This document shows positions 33,844 through 42,645 of a stretch of DNA of 64,000 bases, piece by piece. Position 1 is the stretch's first letter; every line of letters starts with the position of its first letter. A program made the position numbers and the translations under genes. The notes beneath the pieces are model-generated. The model was not told where the DNA came from. It was given only the letters and a program-made list of their open reading frames with translations, and ran no database searches. The stretch is from Lutibacter sp. Hel_I_33_5 (GTDB taxonomy: Bacteria; Bacteroidota; Bacteroidia; Flavobacteriales; Flavobacteriaceae), in NCBI RefSeq assembly GCF_007827455.1, contig NZ_VISM01000001.1:907501-971500 (forward strand). Direction: 5' to 3'.

Positions 33844-35535
33844 ATGAAGAAAATATTCCTAATCGTTTTTACCTCCTTGCTTTTTATCAACTGCAAAACG
33901 GAACCTAAAAAAGAAAAAATCTCAGGGTTAATTACCCAAAAAGCGATGGTAGTTTCTGCCAGAGAAGAAGCTTCAAAAATTGGCTCAGCTATTTTACAAA
34001 AAGGTGGAAATGCTTTTGATGCAATGACAGCAACAGAATTAGCCTTGGCAGTTGCATATCCGTATGCTGGTAATATTGGCGGCGGCGGTTTTATGGTCTA
34101 TAGAAAAGCAAACGGAGAAATTGGTGCGTTAGATTATAGAGAAAAAGCTCCTTTAGCTTCCGATGCCGATATGTATTTAGATAAAGAAGGGAATGTTATA
34201 AAAGGAAAAAGCACGTTAGGTGCTATGGCTGTTGGAATTCCTGGTACTGTTGCTGGAGTTTTTGAATCGCACAGAAAATTTGGTTCTTTACCGATGAAAG
34301 ATATTTTAGAGCCTGTAATTGCACTTGCAAAACGTGGAGTGATTGTTACCAAAAAGCAGGAAGCTAGAATTAAAAAATACAGACCTTATTTTCCAAAAGC
34401 AAATAAAGACACTATTATTTTAGATCAAGATTGGAAAGAAAATGACACCATAAAGTACAATGCTTTGGCTGAAACTTTACTAAGAATTCAGCAAAATGGA
34501 CGTGATGAATTTTACAAAGGTGAAACTGCACAACGATTAGTGAATTTTATGCAAGCAAATGGCGGAATAATGACCTTAGAAGATTTGGCTAAATACGAAG
34601 CTAAATGGCGAACACCAATTACTTTTAATTATGATGATTTACGAGTTATATCGATGTCTCCACCTTCTAGTGGTGGAATTTGTTTAGCACAAATTATGAA
34701 CGGAATTGAATCGTATGATTTAGATAAATATGGTCATAATTCAACTAAAACCATTCAGGTTATTGCAGAAGCAGAACGCAGAGCCTATGCGGACAGAAGT
34801 TTCTTTTTAGGAGATCCTGATTTTGTAAAAATTCCGTTAGAAACTTTAATTTCTAAGGAATATACTAAAGGTAGAATGGATAATTTTTCTTTTGACAAAG
34901 CGACAAAATCTTCGGATGTTTCTCACGGAACAATTCAAATGGTAGAAAGTGATGAAACCACTCATTATTCTATTGTAGATACTTTTGGAAACGCAGTTTC
35001 TGTTACCACTACTATAAATGGTGCGTATGGTTCTAAACTATATTGTTCTGATTTAGGTTTCTTTTTAAATAACGAAATGGACGATTTTTCTAGTAAACCT
35101 GGTGTACCTAATATGTTTGGTTTAATTGGTGCTGAAGCGAATAAAATTGTACCAGAAAAAAGAATGTTAAGTTCTATGACGCCAACAATTGTAGAAAAAA
35201 ATGGCAAACTATGGATGGTTGTTGGAACTCCTGGAGGTTCAACAATTATTACTTCTGTGATGCAAACTATTTTAAATGTGCATGAATTCGGTTTCGGAAT
35301 GCAAGAAGCTGTAAATCAGCCTCGTTTTCATCATCAATGGTTACCAGATGTTATTATGATGGAACCAAATAAATTTGATCAAAAAACAGTTGCTGAACTA
35401 GAAAAAGTTGGATATTCTATCAACCAAAAAGACGCTCCTGTTATAGGTAAAGTTGAAGGTATTTTAGTTTTACCAAATGGGAAATTAGAAGGTGGTGCAG
35501 ATCCTAGAGGTGATGATAAAGCGGTTGGTTTTTAG
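33844..35535 (+). CDS. ggt: Gamma-glutamyltransferase lipoprotein
   Basis: The 563-residue proenzyme carries the autoprocessing nucleophile in ETTHYSIVD: Thr372 should become the N-terminus of the small subunit. GNIGGGGFMVYR, DYREKAPLA and the oxyanion-loop MLSSMTPTIV support the call. GGT hydrolyses or transfers gamma-glutamyl groups from glutathione. The N-terminus MKKIFLIVFTSLLFINCKTE ends in a Cys lipobox, so it should be a lipid-anchored envelope enzyme. Confidence 0.93.
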   Translation: MKKIFLIVFTSLLFINCKTEPKKEKISGLITQKAMVVSAREEASKIGSAILQKGGNAFDAMTATELALAVAYPYAGNIGGGGFMVYRKANGEIGALDYREKAPLASDADMYLDKEGNVIKGKSTLGAMAVGIPGTVAGVFESHRKFGSLPMKDILEPVIALAKRGVIVTKKQEARIKKYRPYFPKANKDTIILDQDWKENDTIKYNALAETLLRIQQNGRDEFYKGETAQRLVNFMQANGGIMTLEDLAKYEAKWRTPITFNYDDLRVISMSPPSSGGICLAQIMNGIESYDLDKYGHNSTKTIQVIAEAERRAYADRSFFLGDPDFVKIPLETLISKEYTKGRMDNFSFDKATKSSDVSHGTIQMVESDETTHYSIVDTFGNAVSVTTTINGAYGSKLYCSDLGFFLNNEMDDFSSKPGVPNMFGLIGAEANKIVPEKRMLSSMTPTIVEKNGKLWMVVGTPGGSTIITSVMQTILNVHEFGFGMQEAVNQPRFHHQWLPDVIMMEPNKFDQKTVAELEKVGYSINQKDAPVIGKVEGILVLPNGKLEGGADPRGDDKAVGF

Positions 35536-35581
35536 ACTGTAGACTGTAGACAAAACAACAACTAACAACTAACAACTAACA
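35534..35581. repeat. Two heptamer tandems before the VOC gene
   Basis: AGACTGT x2.6 (35534-35551) begins right after the ggt stop, and AACAACT x3 (35557-35577) ends four bases before the ATG at 35582. The entire 46-base gap is thus 7-bp repeat. The complement of AACAACT can be read as TAGTTGT, one base from a rotation of TTCTTAG (TAGTTCT) seen after gldG. Confidence 0.85.
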
Positions 35582-35998
35582 ATGATACAACCATTTCACT
35601 TAGCAATTCCAGTAAAAGATTTAGAGAAATGTAGAGCTTTTTATAGAGATATTTTACAATGTGAAGAAGGTAGAAGTTCTGATACTTGGGTCGATTTTAA
35701 TTTCTTTGGACATCAATTTGTGATTCATCAAAAAGATGGTTTTCATCCAGAAAGAATTTCTAATCCTGTTGATGGACATGATGTTCCTGTTCCGCATTTC
35801 GGTGTTGTACTTACTTGGGATGATTGGCACGCTTTAGCTGATAGATTAAAAGCTGCAAATACTTCTTTTATAATTGAACCAACAATTCGTTTTAAAGGAA
35901 AAGTTGGCGAACAAGCGACTCTATTTTTTAACGATCCAGAAAATAATGCTTTAGAATTTAAGGCATTTAAAGATGAGAGTCAGATTTTTGCTACATAA
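35582..35998 (+). CDS. VOC-family (glyoxalase-like) protein
   Basis: The 138-residue protein has the paired beta-alpha-beta units of the vicinal-oxygen-chelate fold: [21 protein letters not shown] with a metal-binding His6, and [19 protein letters not shown] with a second His. NALEFKAF supplies the C-terminal Glu. Members include glyoxalases, dioxygenases and resistance proteins; this one is dioxygenase-like but unassigned. Confidence 0.85.
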   Translation: MIQPFHLAIPVKDLEKCRAFYRDILQCEEGRSSDTWVDFNFFGHQFVIHQKDGFHPERISNPVDGHDVPVPHFGVVLTWDDWHALADRLKAANTSFIIEPTIRFKGKVGEQATLFFNDPENNALEFKAFKDESQIFAT

Positions 35999-36010
35999 GT
36001 AACAGGTTAG

Positions 36011-36036
36011 AGGTCTCGACTGCGCTCGACCTGACA
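36011..36036. repeat. Palindromic repeat, copy 2 of the 26-bp unit
   Basis: These 26 bases are the exact reverse complement of 30711-30736. Only half of the longer hairpin seen at copy 1 is present. It starts 13 bases after the VOC stop and ends 42 bases before the RluA-like start. Confidence 0.9.
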
Positions 36037-36077
36037 TTAAAAGAATTTAAACTCCAAATGAAAAATTACACGAGTTA

Positions 36078-36941
36078 ATGCAACTTATAGAAACTCATTT
36101 AGTTCCAATCTTAGAAAAACCAATTCGTTTACAAGAATACGGAGTTGGTGTTTTTAAAACAACACCTACTAAATCGGGAATTAAAAAAGCAATAAAAAAA
36201 GGATTACTTCTTGTTGATAAAAAAACAACCACTTCTGCCCTATTTATCAATGGTGGGGAAACTATAGAATTATATCAAACCGAAGAAAATGACTCTTTTA
36301 AAAGGTTAGAATTAAAACTTGATGTTTTATTTGAGGATGATTTTTTAGCAATAATTTATAAACCAGCTGGAATTTTAGTGAGCGGAAATTCTTTTGTAAC
36401 TATTGATAATGCGTTAAGTCAAAATTTACAAAAATCTACTCAATTTGATGCTGTTAGACCAAGGCCTGTTCATCGTTTAGATTACCCAACAAGTGGTGTT
36501 TTATTGATTGGAAAAACGAATGCTAGTATTTTAGCATTGAATAAATTATTTGAAAATAAAGAAATTCAAAAAACATATCATGCAATTTGTATCGGTAAAA
36601 TGAATTCTGAAGGAAAAATCAATAATCCTATTGATAATAAAGAAGCTATTACCAATTATAAAGTTATAGAAATGGTAGTTTCTGAACGTTTTAAATTTCT
36701 AAATTTAGTAAAGTTGAATCCAAAAACGGGAAGAAAACATCAACTTAGAAAGCATTTATCGGAAAATGGAAATCAAATTTTAGGTGATAAAGAATACGGT
36801 AAAGAAGAATTACAATTAAAAGGAAAAGGCTTGTATTTACATGCTTCTAGTTTAGAGTTTGAACATCCTTTTACACATGAGAAAATATCAGTAATTAAAG
36901 AATTACCAAAGAAGTTTAGGAAGATATTTCCAGCGTTTTAA
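36078..36941 (+). CDS. RluA-family pseudouridine synthase
   Basis: The 287-residue protein has an S4-like N-terminal part and the RluA catalytic domain with PRPVHRLDYPTSGVLLIGKT, where Asp135 is the predicted nucleophile that converts uridine to pseudouridine. VKLNPKTGRKHQLRKHLSENG and LGDKEYG complete the signature. Target RNA (23S rRNA or tRNA) cannot be told. It is transcribed alone, ending before a GTCATTCC-type repeat. Confidence 0.9.
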   Translation: MQLIETHLVPILEKPIRLQEYGVGVFKTTPTKSGIKKAIKKGLLLVDKKTTTSALFINGGETIELYQTEENDSFKRLELKLDVLFEDDFLAIIYKPAGILVSGNSFVTIDNALSQNLQKSTQFDAVRPRPVHRLDYPTSGVLLIGKTNASILALNKLFENKEIQKTYHAICIGKMNSEGKINNPIDNKEAITNYKVIEMVVSERFKFLNLVKLNPKTGRKHQLRKHLSENGNQILGDKEYGKEELQLKGKGLYLHASSLEFEHPFTHEKISVIKELPKKFRKIFPAF

Positions 36942-36947
36942 ATTTAT

Positions 36948-37060
36948 TGTCATTCCTTTAAAGATAAAAATCTCTTAATCTTATTTTATTTTTTTGTCAT
37001 TGCGAGGAAGTATGACGAAACAATCTCTCAAACAGATTCCTTCACTTGTTCGGAATGACA
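36948..37060. repeat. GTCATTCC/GTCATTGCG composite repeat
   Basis: The block opens with TGTCATTCC (36948), has TGTCATTGCGAGGAAGTATG at 36995, a central ACAATCTCTCAAACAGATTCC, and closes with GTTCGGAATGACA at 37060. Opening and closing ends are complementary, so it can form a long imperfect hairpin. Its ends match the repeats at 10107 and 33754. Confidence 0.75.
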
Positions 37061-37128
37061 AACAAAGTATTCCCTAAAACCTGTTAGTTACCTTAAAAAT
37101 AAACGACACTTTATAAAACATTTTAACT

Positions 37129-37620
37129 ATGAAAAAAATATTCTTCATTTTCTTATTAATCAGTTCTTATGGCTTTTCACAAGACATGACTATAGATAAA
37201 CTTGATTTTATCATTAAAAAAAATGCTGATAGTACAGCAGTAAATGGCAATTCTTGGAATTTTGCTGTTAATGGAAAATTAATGATTTGTATTGCAGATA
37301 AAAACGCGAATAGAATGCGGATTATATCACCGATTTCAAAACAAGAAAAATTGAGTGAAGAGCTATTATTGAATTCATTAATTGCAAATTTTCATACTGC
37401 TTTAGATGTTAAATACGCTATCTCTGACGGTGTTTTATGGTCCGTTTTTATTCATCCTTTAAAAGAATTATCAACTCATCAAGTTGAAGATGCAATTTCA
37501 CAAGTATATTATGCTAGTGAAACTTTTGGGACAATTTACACCAGCACAAACCTTACGTTTCCAGGAAATACAAAGAAGAAAAAAGAAGTGAAGAAAAAAC
37601 CTGTGTTAGAGAAAATCTAA
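37129..37620 (+). CDS. Exported YbjN/CesT-like hypothetical protein
   Basis: The 163-residue protein has a signal peptide (MKKIFFIFLLISSYGFSQ). The mature part, NGKLMICIADKNANRMRIIS, LLNSLIANFHTALDVKYAIS, DGVLWSVFIHPLKELS and HQVEDAISQV, follows the strand-helix order of the YbjN / type III secretion chaperone-like fold. A signal peptide on this fold is unusual, as most members are cytosolic. The C-terminus is basic (KKKKEVKKKPVLEKI). It overlaps the convergent MocR gene by 15 bases. Confidence 0.65.
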   Translation: MKKIFFIFLLISSYGFSQDMTIDKLDFIIKKNADSTAVNGNSWNFAVNGKLMICIADKNANRMRIISPISKQEKLSEELLLNSLIANFHTALDVKYAISDGVLWSVFIHPLKELSTHQVEDAISQVYYASETFGTIYTSTNLTFPGNTKKKKEVKKKPVLEKI

Positions 37621-39087
37621 AGAATTCATTGTTTGTTTTAGTTTTTTTACAAGCTCAATTATTTCATCTTCTGTATAACTTGCAAAACCAATTCTTATCG
37701 CATTATGGTTATTATTAGCTAAATCGTAACGTTCCCAATCGCCAATTTCTAATTGATGTCTTTTAGCAGTTTCTGATACTTGTTTCCACGTATATTTCTT
37801 ATCTAGGATTGTCCAAACTGCCATTCCTCCTTTCGGAACCTCAAACGAAAAATAAGCACTCAATTCTTCTGTCATTAATTTACAAAACAAGTCTCTTCGT
37901 TGTCGGTAAATTTTTAATACTTTTTTAATATGTCTGTCTAAATCACCAGATTTTATAAACTCAGCAAAAGTGAGTTCTAACAAAGCATCACCTTGCCTAT
38001 CAATATAGCGTCTATGTTTTGCAGCTTCATCTACAAAATCTTTTGGTGCAATTAAATATCCAATTCTAAAAACAGGTGCTACAGTTTTACAAACAGAACC
38101 TAAATAAATTACATTTCCTAAAGAATCGTGACTTGATAATGGTAATATTGGCGCATGATTATAATTGAAATCGTAATCATAATCGTCTTCTATTATCGCA
38201 AAATTGTACAGTTTTGATAAGTTTAATAAATGAATTCTTCTTTTTGCTGATAGTGTAACCGTTGTTGGATGATGATGATGCGATGTAACAAATACCGCTT
38301 TTATTCTTTTCTTCTTGCAAATCTTTTCGATTGCATCAGTGTTTAATCCATTTTCATCAACAGGAACGCGTAAAATCTTAGCTTTCGATTGCGAAAAAGT
38401 AACATCCGCAGCAATATAGTTTGTTTCGCCAACCACCACTAAATCGTCTTTTTTGAACAATAATATAGCCGTTAAAAAGATTCCCATTTGACTTCCTCTG
38501 GTTATCAAAATATTATCAATAGTTATTTGTAAACCTCTAGTTTCATTTAAATAAGAAACTAACGCTTCTCGCAAACGAATATTTCCGTAGGTAGATTTAT
38601 AAGTCAATTGTTCTATCGTACTTTTTTTACTCGCAATTCTTCTGTACGTTCTAGCTATATCATCAATTGGCGTTAAACGATGATCTGAAACACCGTCATT
38701 TATTACTGTAAAATTTGTAAGCTCAGGAAACGTTTTTCGTTCTAATATTTTACTCTTTTTAAAAGAAAAATTTGCTTTACTTTTTATCGACTTTACGATA
38801 TCGTTTGTAGATTTTTGATAGTGTAATAATGGTAAATCGGTATTTACAAAAGTTCCTTTTTTAGGAATACTTACAATCCAACCTTGCAATAATAACTCCT
38901 CATAACAAGCCACCACTGTTTTTCTATGAACATTTAACATTTCTGCCAAAACTCTACTGCCCGGTAATTTGGTATTACTCGGTAAAGTGTTATTTTTAAT
39001 CAAAGTTATAAACTGATTTGACAACTGTAAATACAACGCTTGACTTGTATTTCTTTTTAATAGAAAACTGGTTTTATACGGAAACAT
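37606..39087 (-). CDS. MocR-type (GntR/aminotransferase) regulator
   Basis: The 493-residue protein joins an N-terminal winged helix of the GntR type (residues 10-85; SRVLAEMLNVHRKTVVACYEE) to a fold-type-I aminotransferase domain. The PLP site is visible: SVCKTVAPVF with Lys334 as the Schiff-base lysine, and IIEDDYDYDF with the cofactor-binding Asp. MocR proteins use PLP as a sensor and often control vitamin B6 or amino-acid genes. It is divergent from an operon that includes a PNPOx-like gene and is separated by an inverted repeat. Confidence 0.9.
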   Translation of the reverse strand: MFPYKTSFLLKRNTSQALYLQLSNQFITLIKNNTLPSNTKLPGSRVLAEMLNVHRKTVVACYEELLLQGWIVSIPKKGTFVNTDLPLLHYQKSTNDIVKSIKSKANFSFKKSKILERKTFPELTNFTVINDGVSDHRLTPIDDIARTYRRIASKKSTIEQLTYKSTYGNIRLREALVSYLNETRGLQITIDNILITRGSQMGIFLTAILLFKKDDLVVVGETNYIAADVTFSQSKAKILRVPVDENGLNTDAIEKICKKKRIKAVFVTSHHHHPTTVTLSAKRRIHLLNLSKLYNFAIIEDDYDYDFNYNHAPILPLSSHDSLGNVIYLGSVCKTVAPVFRIGYLIAPKDFVDEAAKHRRYIDRQGDALLELTFAEFIKSGDLDRHIKKVLKIYRQRRDLFCKLMTEELSAYFSFEVPKGGMAVWTILDKKYTWKQVSETAKRHQLEIGDWERYDLANNNHNAIRIGFASYTEDEIIELVKKLKQTMNSLDFL

Positions 39088-39090
39088 AAC

Positions 39091-39150
39091 TGGACTATTA
39101 AATATATTTATTCTGGATTAAAACAATAGTCCATAAATGTACTAATTTTG
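39091..39150. promoter_or_regulatory. Putative MocR operator and promoter of the DinB operon
   Basis: TGGACTATT (39091-39099) and AATAGTCCA (39125-39133) are a perfect 9-bp inverted repeat with a 25-base spacer. TAATTTTG (39143-39150) is an exact -7 element for the DinB operon, so the right arm lies within the core promoter and the left arm is four bases from the mocR ATG. That placement suits control of both divergent transcripts. Confidence 0.65.
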
Positions 39151-39165
39151 AACTATAAATTATAA

Positions 39166-39687
39166 ATGATGATAAAAAAAGAATTAAACACTAGTGAATA
39201 CAACAAATATTATTCAAGATATATAAATAGAGTTGAAGAAAACACAGAACTAATTTCTGGCTACGAAGCTGATAAAAAAATGGTGATTGACTTTTTTAAT
39301 TCAATTCCTAAAGAAAAACACGAATTTAGATATCAACCTGAAAAATGGACCATAAAAGAAATTTTACAGCATATTGTTGATACAGAACGTGTTTTTATGT
39401 ATCGCTTCTTATGTATTGCTAGAAATGACAAAACTGCTTTTCCTGGTTATGAACAAGATGATTATATCGCTCCTTCTGAAGCGAATAAAAAATCTATGGA
39501 AGCTTTAATCCATGAATTTACTGTTACCCGTTTATCATCATTAAATTTAATTAAAAGTATTTCTGAAGAAAATTTAAAAAATATGGGAACCGCAAGTAAT
39601 TCGCCAATGTCAGCAAGAGCTTGTGCTGTTTTATTATTAGGCCATAGCATTTGGCATATTGATGTAATTAAAGAACGTTATCTATAG
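39166..39687 (+). CDS. DinB-family protein
   Basis: The 173-residue protein has the four-helix DinB/YfiT layout, with FRYQPEKWTIKEILQHIVDTERVF (first His) and ARACAVLLLGHSIWHIDVIKERY (two further His) forming the predicted metal-binding triad. DinB-like enzymes include thiol-S-transferases and damage-inducible proteins. It is the first gene of a tight operon, with a choice of ATG at 39166 or 39169. Confidence 0.88.
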   Translation: MMIKKELNTSEYNKYYSRYINRVEENTELISGYEADKKMVIDFFNSIPKEKHEFRYQPEKWTIKEILQHIVDTERVFMYRFLCIARNDKTAFPGYEQDDYIAPSEANKKSMEALIHEFTVTRLSSLNLIKSISEENLKNMGTASNSPMSARACAVLLLGHSIWHIDVIKERYL

Positions 39688-39690
39688 AAA

Positions 39691-39981
39691 ATGTTAGAAT
39701 TAAGACCCGGTTGCGAGCATTGCAATAAAGCATTACCTCATACTTCAACAGAAGCAATGATTTGTTCTTTTGAATGTACATATTGCAAAGAATGTGCTTT
39801 AGAAATCTTTGAAAATGTATGTCCAAGTTGTGCTGGTAATTTTGTGGAGCGTCCTATTCGTCCATCAAAAATGATTGAAAAATATCCTGCTTCAATCAAA
39901 GAAGTTTTTAAGCCAAAAGATTTAGAAAAAGCAAAAATTAATTCAGAAAAATATAAAAACATCAACCCAGGAGAACGTTAA
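39691..39981 (+). CDS. DUF1272 zinc-ribbon protein
   Basis: The 96-residue protein begins MLELRPGCEHCNKALPHTST and has a series of Cys pairs (CEHC, CSFECTYCKEC, CPSC) that can bind zinc, as in DUF1272. The C-terminal third is basic and without Cys, beyond the core domain. It lies three bases after the DinB-like gene. Function of the family is unknown. Confidence 0.87.
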   Translation: MLELRPGCEHCNKALPHTSTEAMICSFECTYCKECALEIFENVCPSCAGNFVERPIRPSKMIEKYPASIKEVFKPKDLEKAKINSEKYKNINPGER

Positions 39982-39984
39982 AAA

Positions 39985-40500
39985 ATGATAGAAATTAGAA
40001 GAGCAACAGTTGATGACGCTATACATATTGCTTTATTAGGTAGAATTACCTATACAGAATCGCATGGAGATTACATTGAGAATAAAGAGTATTTACTTGA
40101 TTTCTACAATAAATATTATTCTGTTCATCAAATTAGAAAAGAGTTAAATGATCCAGAAAATTTATATTGGATTATCTTCTCAGATGAGCTACCTATAGGT
40201 TTTGCTAAACTTTCTTTAAATGTTAATTACGAAAAATCAGGAAGTACTAATTCGTGTAAACTTCAAAGATTATATATTTTGAATGATTTTATTGCTTTAA
40301 AAATTGGCTCACAATTGCAAGAAATTATTTTAAAGAAAGCAAAAGAATTAAAATTTGACCTTATTTGGTTAACTGCTTATTATAAAAATACGAAAGGAAT
40401 TCATTTTTATAAAAAATATGGATTCGAAAATATTGGAAGTATCGATTTTTTTGTTGGTGAAAAGAATTATGAAAACTTAGTGTTCGCTAAAAAATTATAG
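39985..40500 (+). CDS. GNAT N-acetyltransferase
   Basis: The 171-residue protein starts IEIRRATVDDAIHIALLGRI and has the GNAT strand WIIFSDELPIGFAKLSL, LQRLYILNDFIALKIGSQLQ at the acetyl-CoA loop and HFYKKYGFENIGSIDFFVG at the C-terminus. The layout resembles spermidine or small-amine acetyltransferases. It is three bases after DUF1272 and two before the PNPOx-like gene. Confidence 0.87.
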   Translation: MIEIRRATVDDAIHIALLGRITYTESHGDYIENKEYLLDFYNKYYSVHQIRKELNDPENLYWIIFSDELPIGFAKLSLNVNYEKSGSTNSCKLQRLYILNDFIALKIGSQLQEIILKKAKELKFDLIWLTAYYKNTKGIHFYKKYGFENIGSIDFFVGEKNYENLVFAKKL

Positions 40501-40502
40501 AA

Positions 40503-41165
40503 ATGAAAGAATATTCAAAATCAAAATTAAATCGTGTTAAAAGAGGTCAAAATAGAGCAACCTATGATGTTGAAAAAATCAACTCAATTTTAGATGCTGG
40601 CTTTATTGGATACGTAAGCTATGTGTATCAAGAACAAGCAATTACCTTACCGATGGCGTATGGAAGAAAAGATGATAAGATTTATCTACATGGTTCTCAA
40701 GCCAATAGAATGTTATTAACGTTATTAGAAACTGGTAAAATTAGCATGACGGTTATGCATTTAGATGCCTTAGTTTTAGCTCGTTCGGGACTGCATCATT
40801 CTGTAAATTACAGATCTGTTACACTTTTTGGTTCTGTTAAAAAAATTACAGATGATACCGAAAAAGATGCCGCTTTATTTTGTTTTATGGAACATATGAT
40901 GAAAGGTCGTTGGGACGGAATTAGAGATATGCATAAGCAAGAATTAGACAGAACTTTAGTGGTAGAAATGACCATTGAAACCGCTTCTGCAAAAGTTAGA
41001 GATGTTGGTGTTGGAGATGAACCTGAAGATTATAATTTAGATGTTTGGGCAGGATTAATTCCTATAAAACAAGTAGCTGAATTTCCAATTCCTGATGAAG
41101 GAAAACCTAAAGGCATGGAAATTCCTAAACATATTATGGATTATTATGAGCAGCATAAACAATAA
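40503..41165 (+). CDS. PNPOx-like flavin-binding protein
   Basis: The 220-residue protein belongs to the pyridoxamine-5'-phosphate-oxidase-like split-barrel group that includes NimA-type proteins: NRVKRGQNRATYDVEKIN, PMAYGRKDDKIYLHGSQANR, SVNYRSVTLFGSVKKI and YNLDVWAGLIPI. Such proteins bind FMN, haem or F420. Pairing of a MocR regulator with PNPOx-like genes occurs in other phyla, supporting regulation by the divergent MocR. Confidence 0.85.
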   Translation: MKEYSKSKLNRVKRGQNRATYDVEKINSILDAGFIGYVSYVYQEQAITLPMAYGRKDDKIYLHGSQANRMLLTLLETGKISMTVMHLDALVLARSGLHHSVNYRSVTLFGSVKKITDDTEKDAALFCFMEHMMKGRWDGIRDMHKQELDRTLVVEMTIETASAKVRDVGVGDEPEDYNLDVWAGLIPIKQVAEFPIPDEGKPKGMEIPKHIMDYYEQHKQ

Positions 41166-41697
41166 ACTTACGGTTAGAGAATTTACAATTGACGATGTAA
41201 ATTTTATAGTAGATTATTTTTATAATGCTACGGATGAATTTTTATTAGGTATGGGTGCTATCAAAGAAAAACTTCCAAAAAGAACATTATTTTATGATAT
41301 AATTTATAGTGAAGTAGAAAAAAAATATCGCAATAAAAACCTGTATTATATTATTTGGCTATTGAATAATGAACCTGTTGGACATAGTCATATTAACAAA
41401 ATTAACTTCGGAAAAGAAGCATATATGCATTTACATCTATGGAAAAACCCGAATAGACAAAAAGGTTTAGGTTCTGCTTTTGTAAAAGAAACACTTCCTT
41501 ATTATTTTAAAAACTTCCAATTAGAAAATTTATTTTGCGAACCTTATGCAGAAAATCCTTCACCTAATAAAACATTATTAAAAGTTGGTTTTGATTTTGT
41601 TAAAGGATATGAAACTATACCTGGTACCATAAATTTTCATCAAAAAGTAAATCAATATATTCTTAGTAGAGAAAAGTTTATTACATTGTTTTCTTAA
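41146..41697 (+). CDS. GNAT N-acetyltransferase (second of the operon)
   Basis: Starting at 41146 (MSSINNKLTVREFTIDDVNF) gives 183 residues and a 20-base overlap with the PNPOx-like gene; an upstream start at 41095 would add residues unlike any GNAT. The acetyl-CoA region is HLWKNPNRQKGLGSAFVKE, and the C-terminus PNKTLLKVGFDFVKGYETIPG is typical. Its substrate is unknown. Confidence 0.83.
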   Translation: MSSINNKLTVREFTIDDVNFIVDYFYNATDEFLLGMGAIKEKLPKRTLFYDIIYSEVEKKYRNKNLYYIIWLLNNEPVGHSHINKINFGKEAYMHLHLWKNPNRQKGLGSAFVKETLPYYFKNFQLENLFCEPYAENPSPNKTLLKVGFDFVKGYETIPGTINFHQKVNQYILSREKFITLFS

Positions 41698-41724
41698 AAT
41701 TAATCTCAACAATTAAGAATAGAA

Positions 41725-42645
41725 ATGACTAAAAAATTCGATGTAATTATTCTTACCGAACCTAGATATGTAAATCCTACAAAAAAGGATATATATACCG
41801 AAAATGTTTTAAAAGAAGATAATTATGTAAAATTAGCTCTTGAAAAATTACACCTAAAAGTTGGAAGAATTTCTTGGGATGATCCTAATTTTGATTGGTC
41901 CTCAACTAAGTACATACTCTTTAGAACAACTTGGGATTATTTTGATCGATATCCAGAATTTTCTGACTGGTTAAATAAAGTAAGTCAACAAACTATTTTA
42001 CTGAATTCCGAGAAAATTATTCGATGGAATATCGATAAACATTACTTACTAGACCTACAGAAAAATGGTGTACATATTTGCGAATCTTATTTTATAGAAA
42101 AAGGCGATTCTGATACTTTAAAAAAATTAGCTATCAAACACAAATTAAACGAGTTTGTGTTAAAACCATGTGTTTCTGGTTGCGCTAGGCACACTTATAA
42201 AATCAATCCTAAAAATATTGAAAATTACGAAGAAATTTTCACAGAATTAATAGCTAATGAAGCTATGATTTTACAACCTTTTCAATATAATATTGTAGAA
42301 AAAGGTGAACTTTCTTTAATGGTGATGAATGGTAAGTTTACACACGCTGTGTTAAAGGTTGCTAAAGAAGGTGATTTTAGAGTTCAAGATGATTTTGGTG
42401 GTTCAGTTCACAAACACACACCAACTCAAAATGAAATAGATTTTGCAGAAAATGCAGTAAAAAATTGTATCGAATTGCCTATTTATGCTAGAGTTGATAT
42501 TTTTACAGATAATAACGGTAAATTAGCCATTGCAGAAATTGAATTGATTGAACCAGAATTATGGTTTAGAAATCATCCTGAAGCTGCAGATGAATTAGCA
42601 AATGGTATTCAACAATTAATCCAACAAAATGAAGAAAATAGGTAA
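41725..42645 (+). CDS. ATP-grasp ligase, glutathione-synthetase-like
   Basis: The 306-residue protein has the ATP-grasp layout: an N-terminal pre-ATP domain (DVIILTEPRYVNP, ILFRTTWDYFDRYPEF), the central EFVLKPCVSGCARHTYKI with an ATP-binding Lys, MILQPFQYNIVEKGELSLMV, and a C-terminal Mg2+ site LPIYARVDIF...AIAEIELIEPELWF. The family joins a carboxylate to an amine or thiol using ATP. A 27-base gap is the largest in this operon. The product is unknown. Confidence 0.85.
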   Translation: MTKKFDVIILTEPRYVNPTKKDIYTENVLKEDNYVKLALEKLHLKVGRISWDDPNFDWSSTKYILFRTTWDYFDRYPEFSDWLNKVSQQTILLNSEKIIRWNIDKHYLLDLQKNGVHICESYFIEKGDSDTLKKLAIKHKLNEFVLKPCVSGCARHTYKINPKNIENYEEIFTELIANEAMILQPFQYNIVEKGELSLMVMNGKFTHAVLKVAKEGDFRVQDDFGGSVHKHTPTQNEIDFAENAVKNCIELPIYARVDIFTDNNGKLAIAEIELIEPELWFRNHPEAADELANGIQQLIQQNEENR

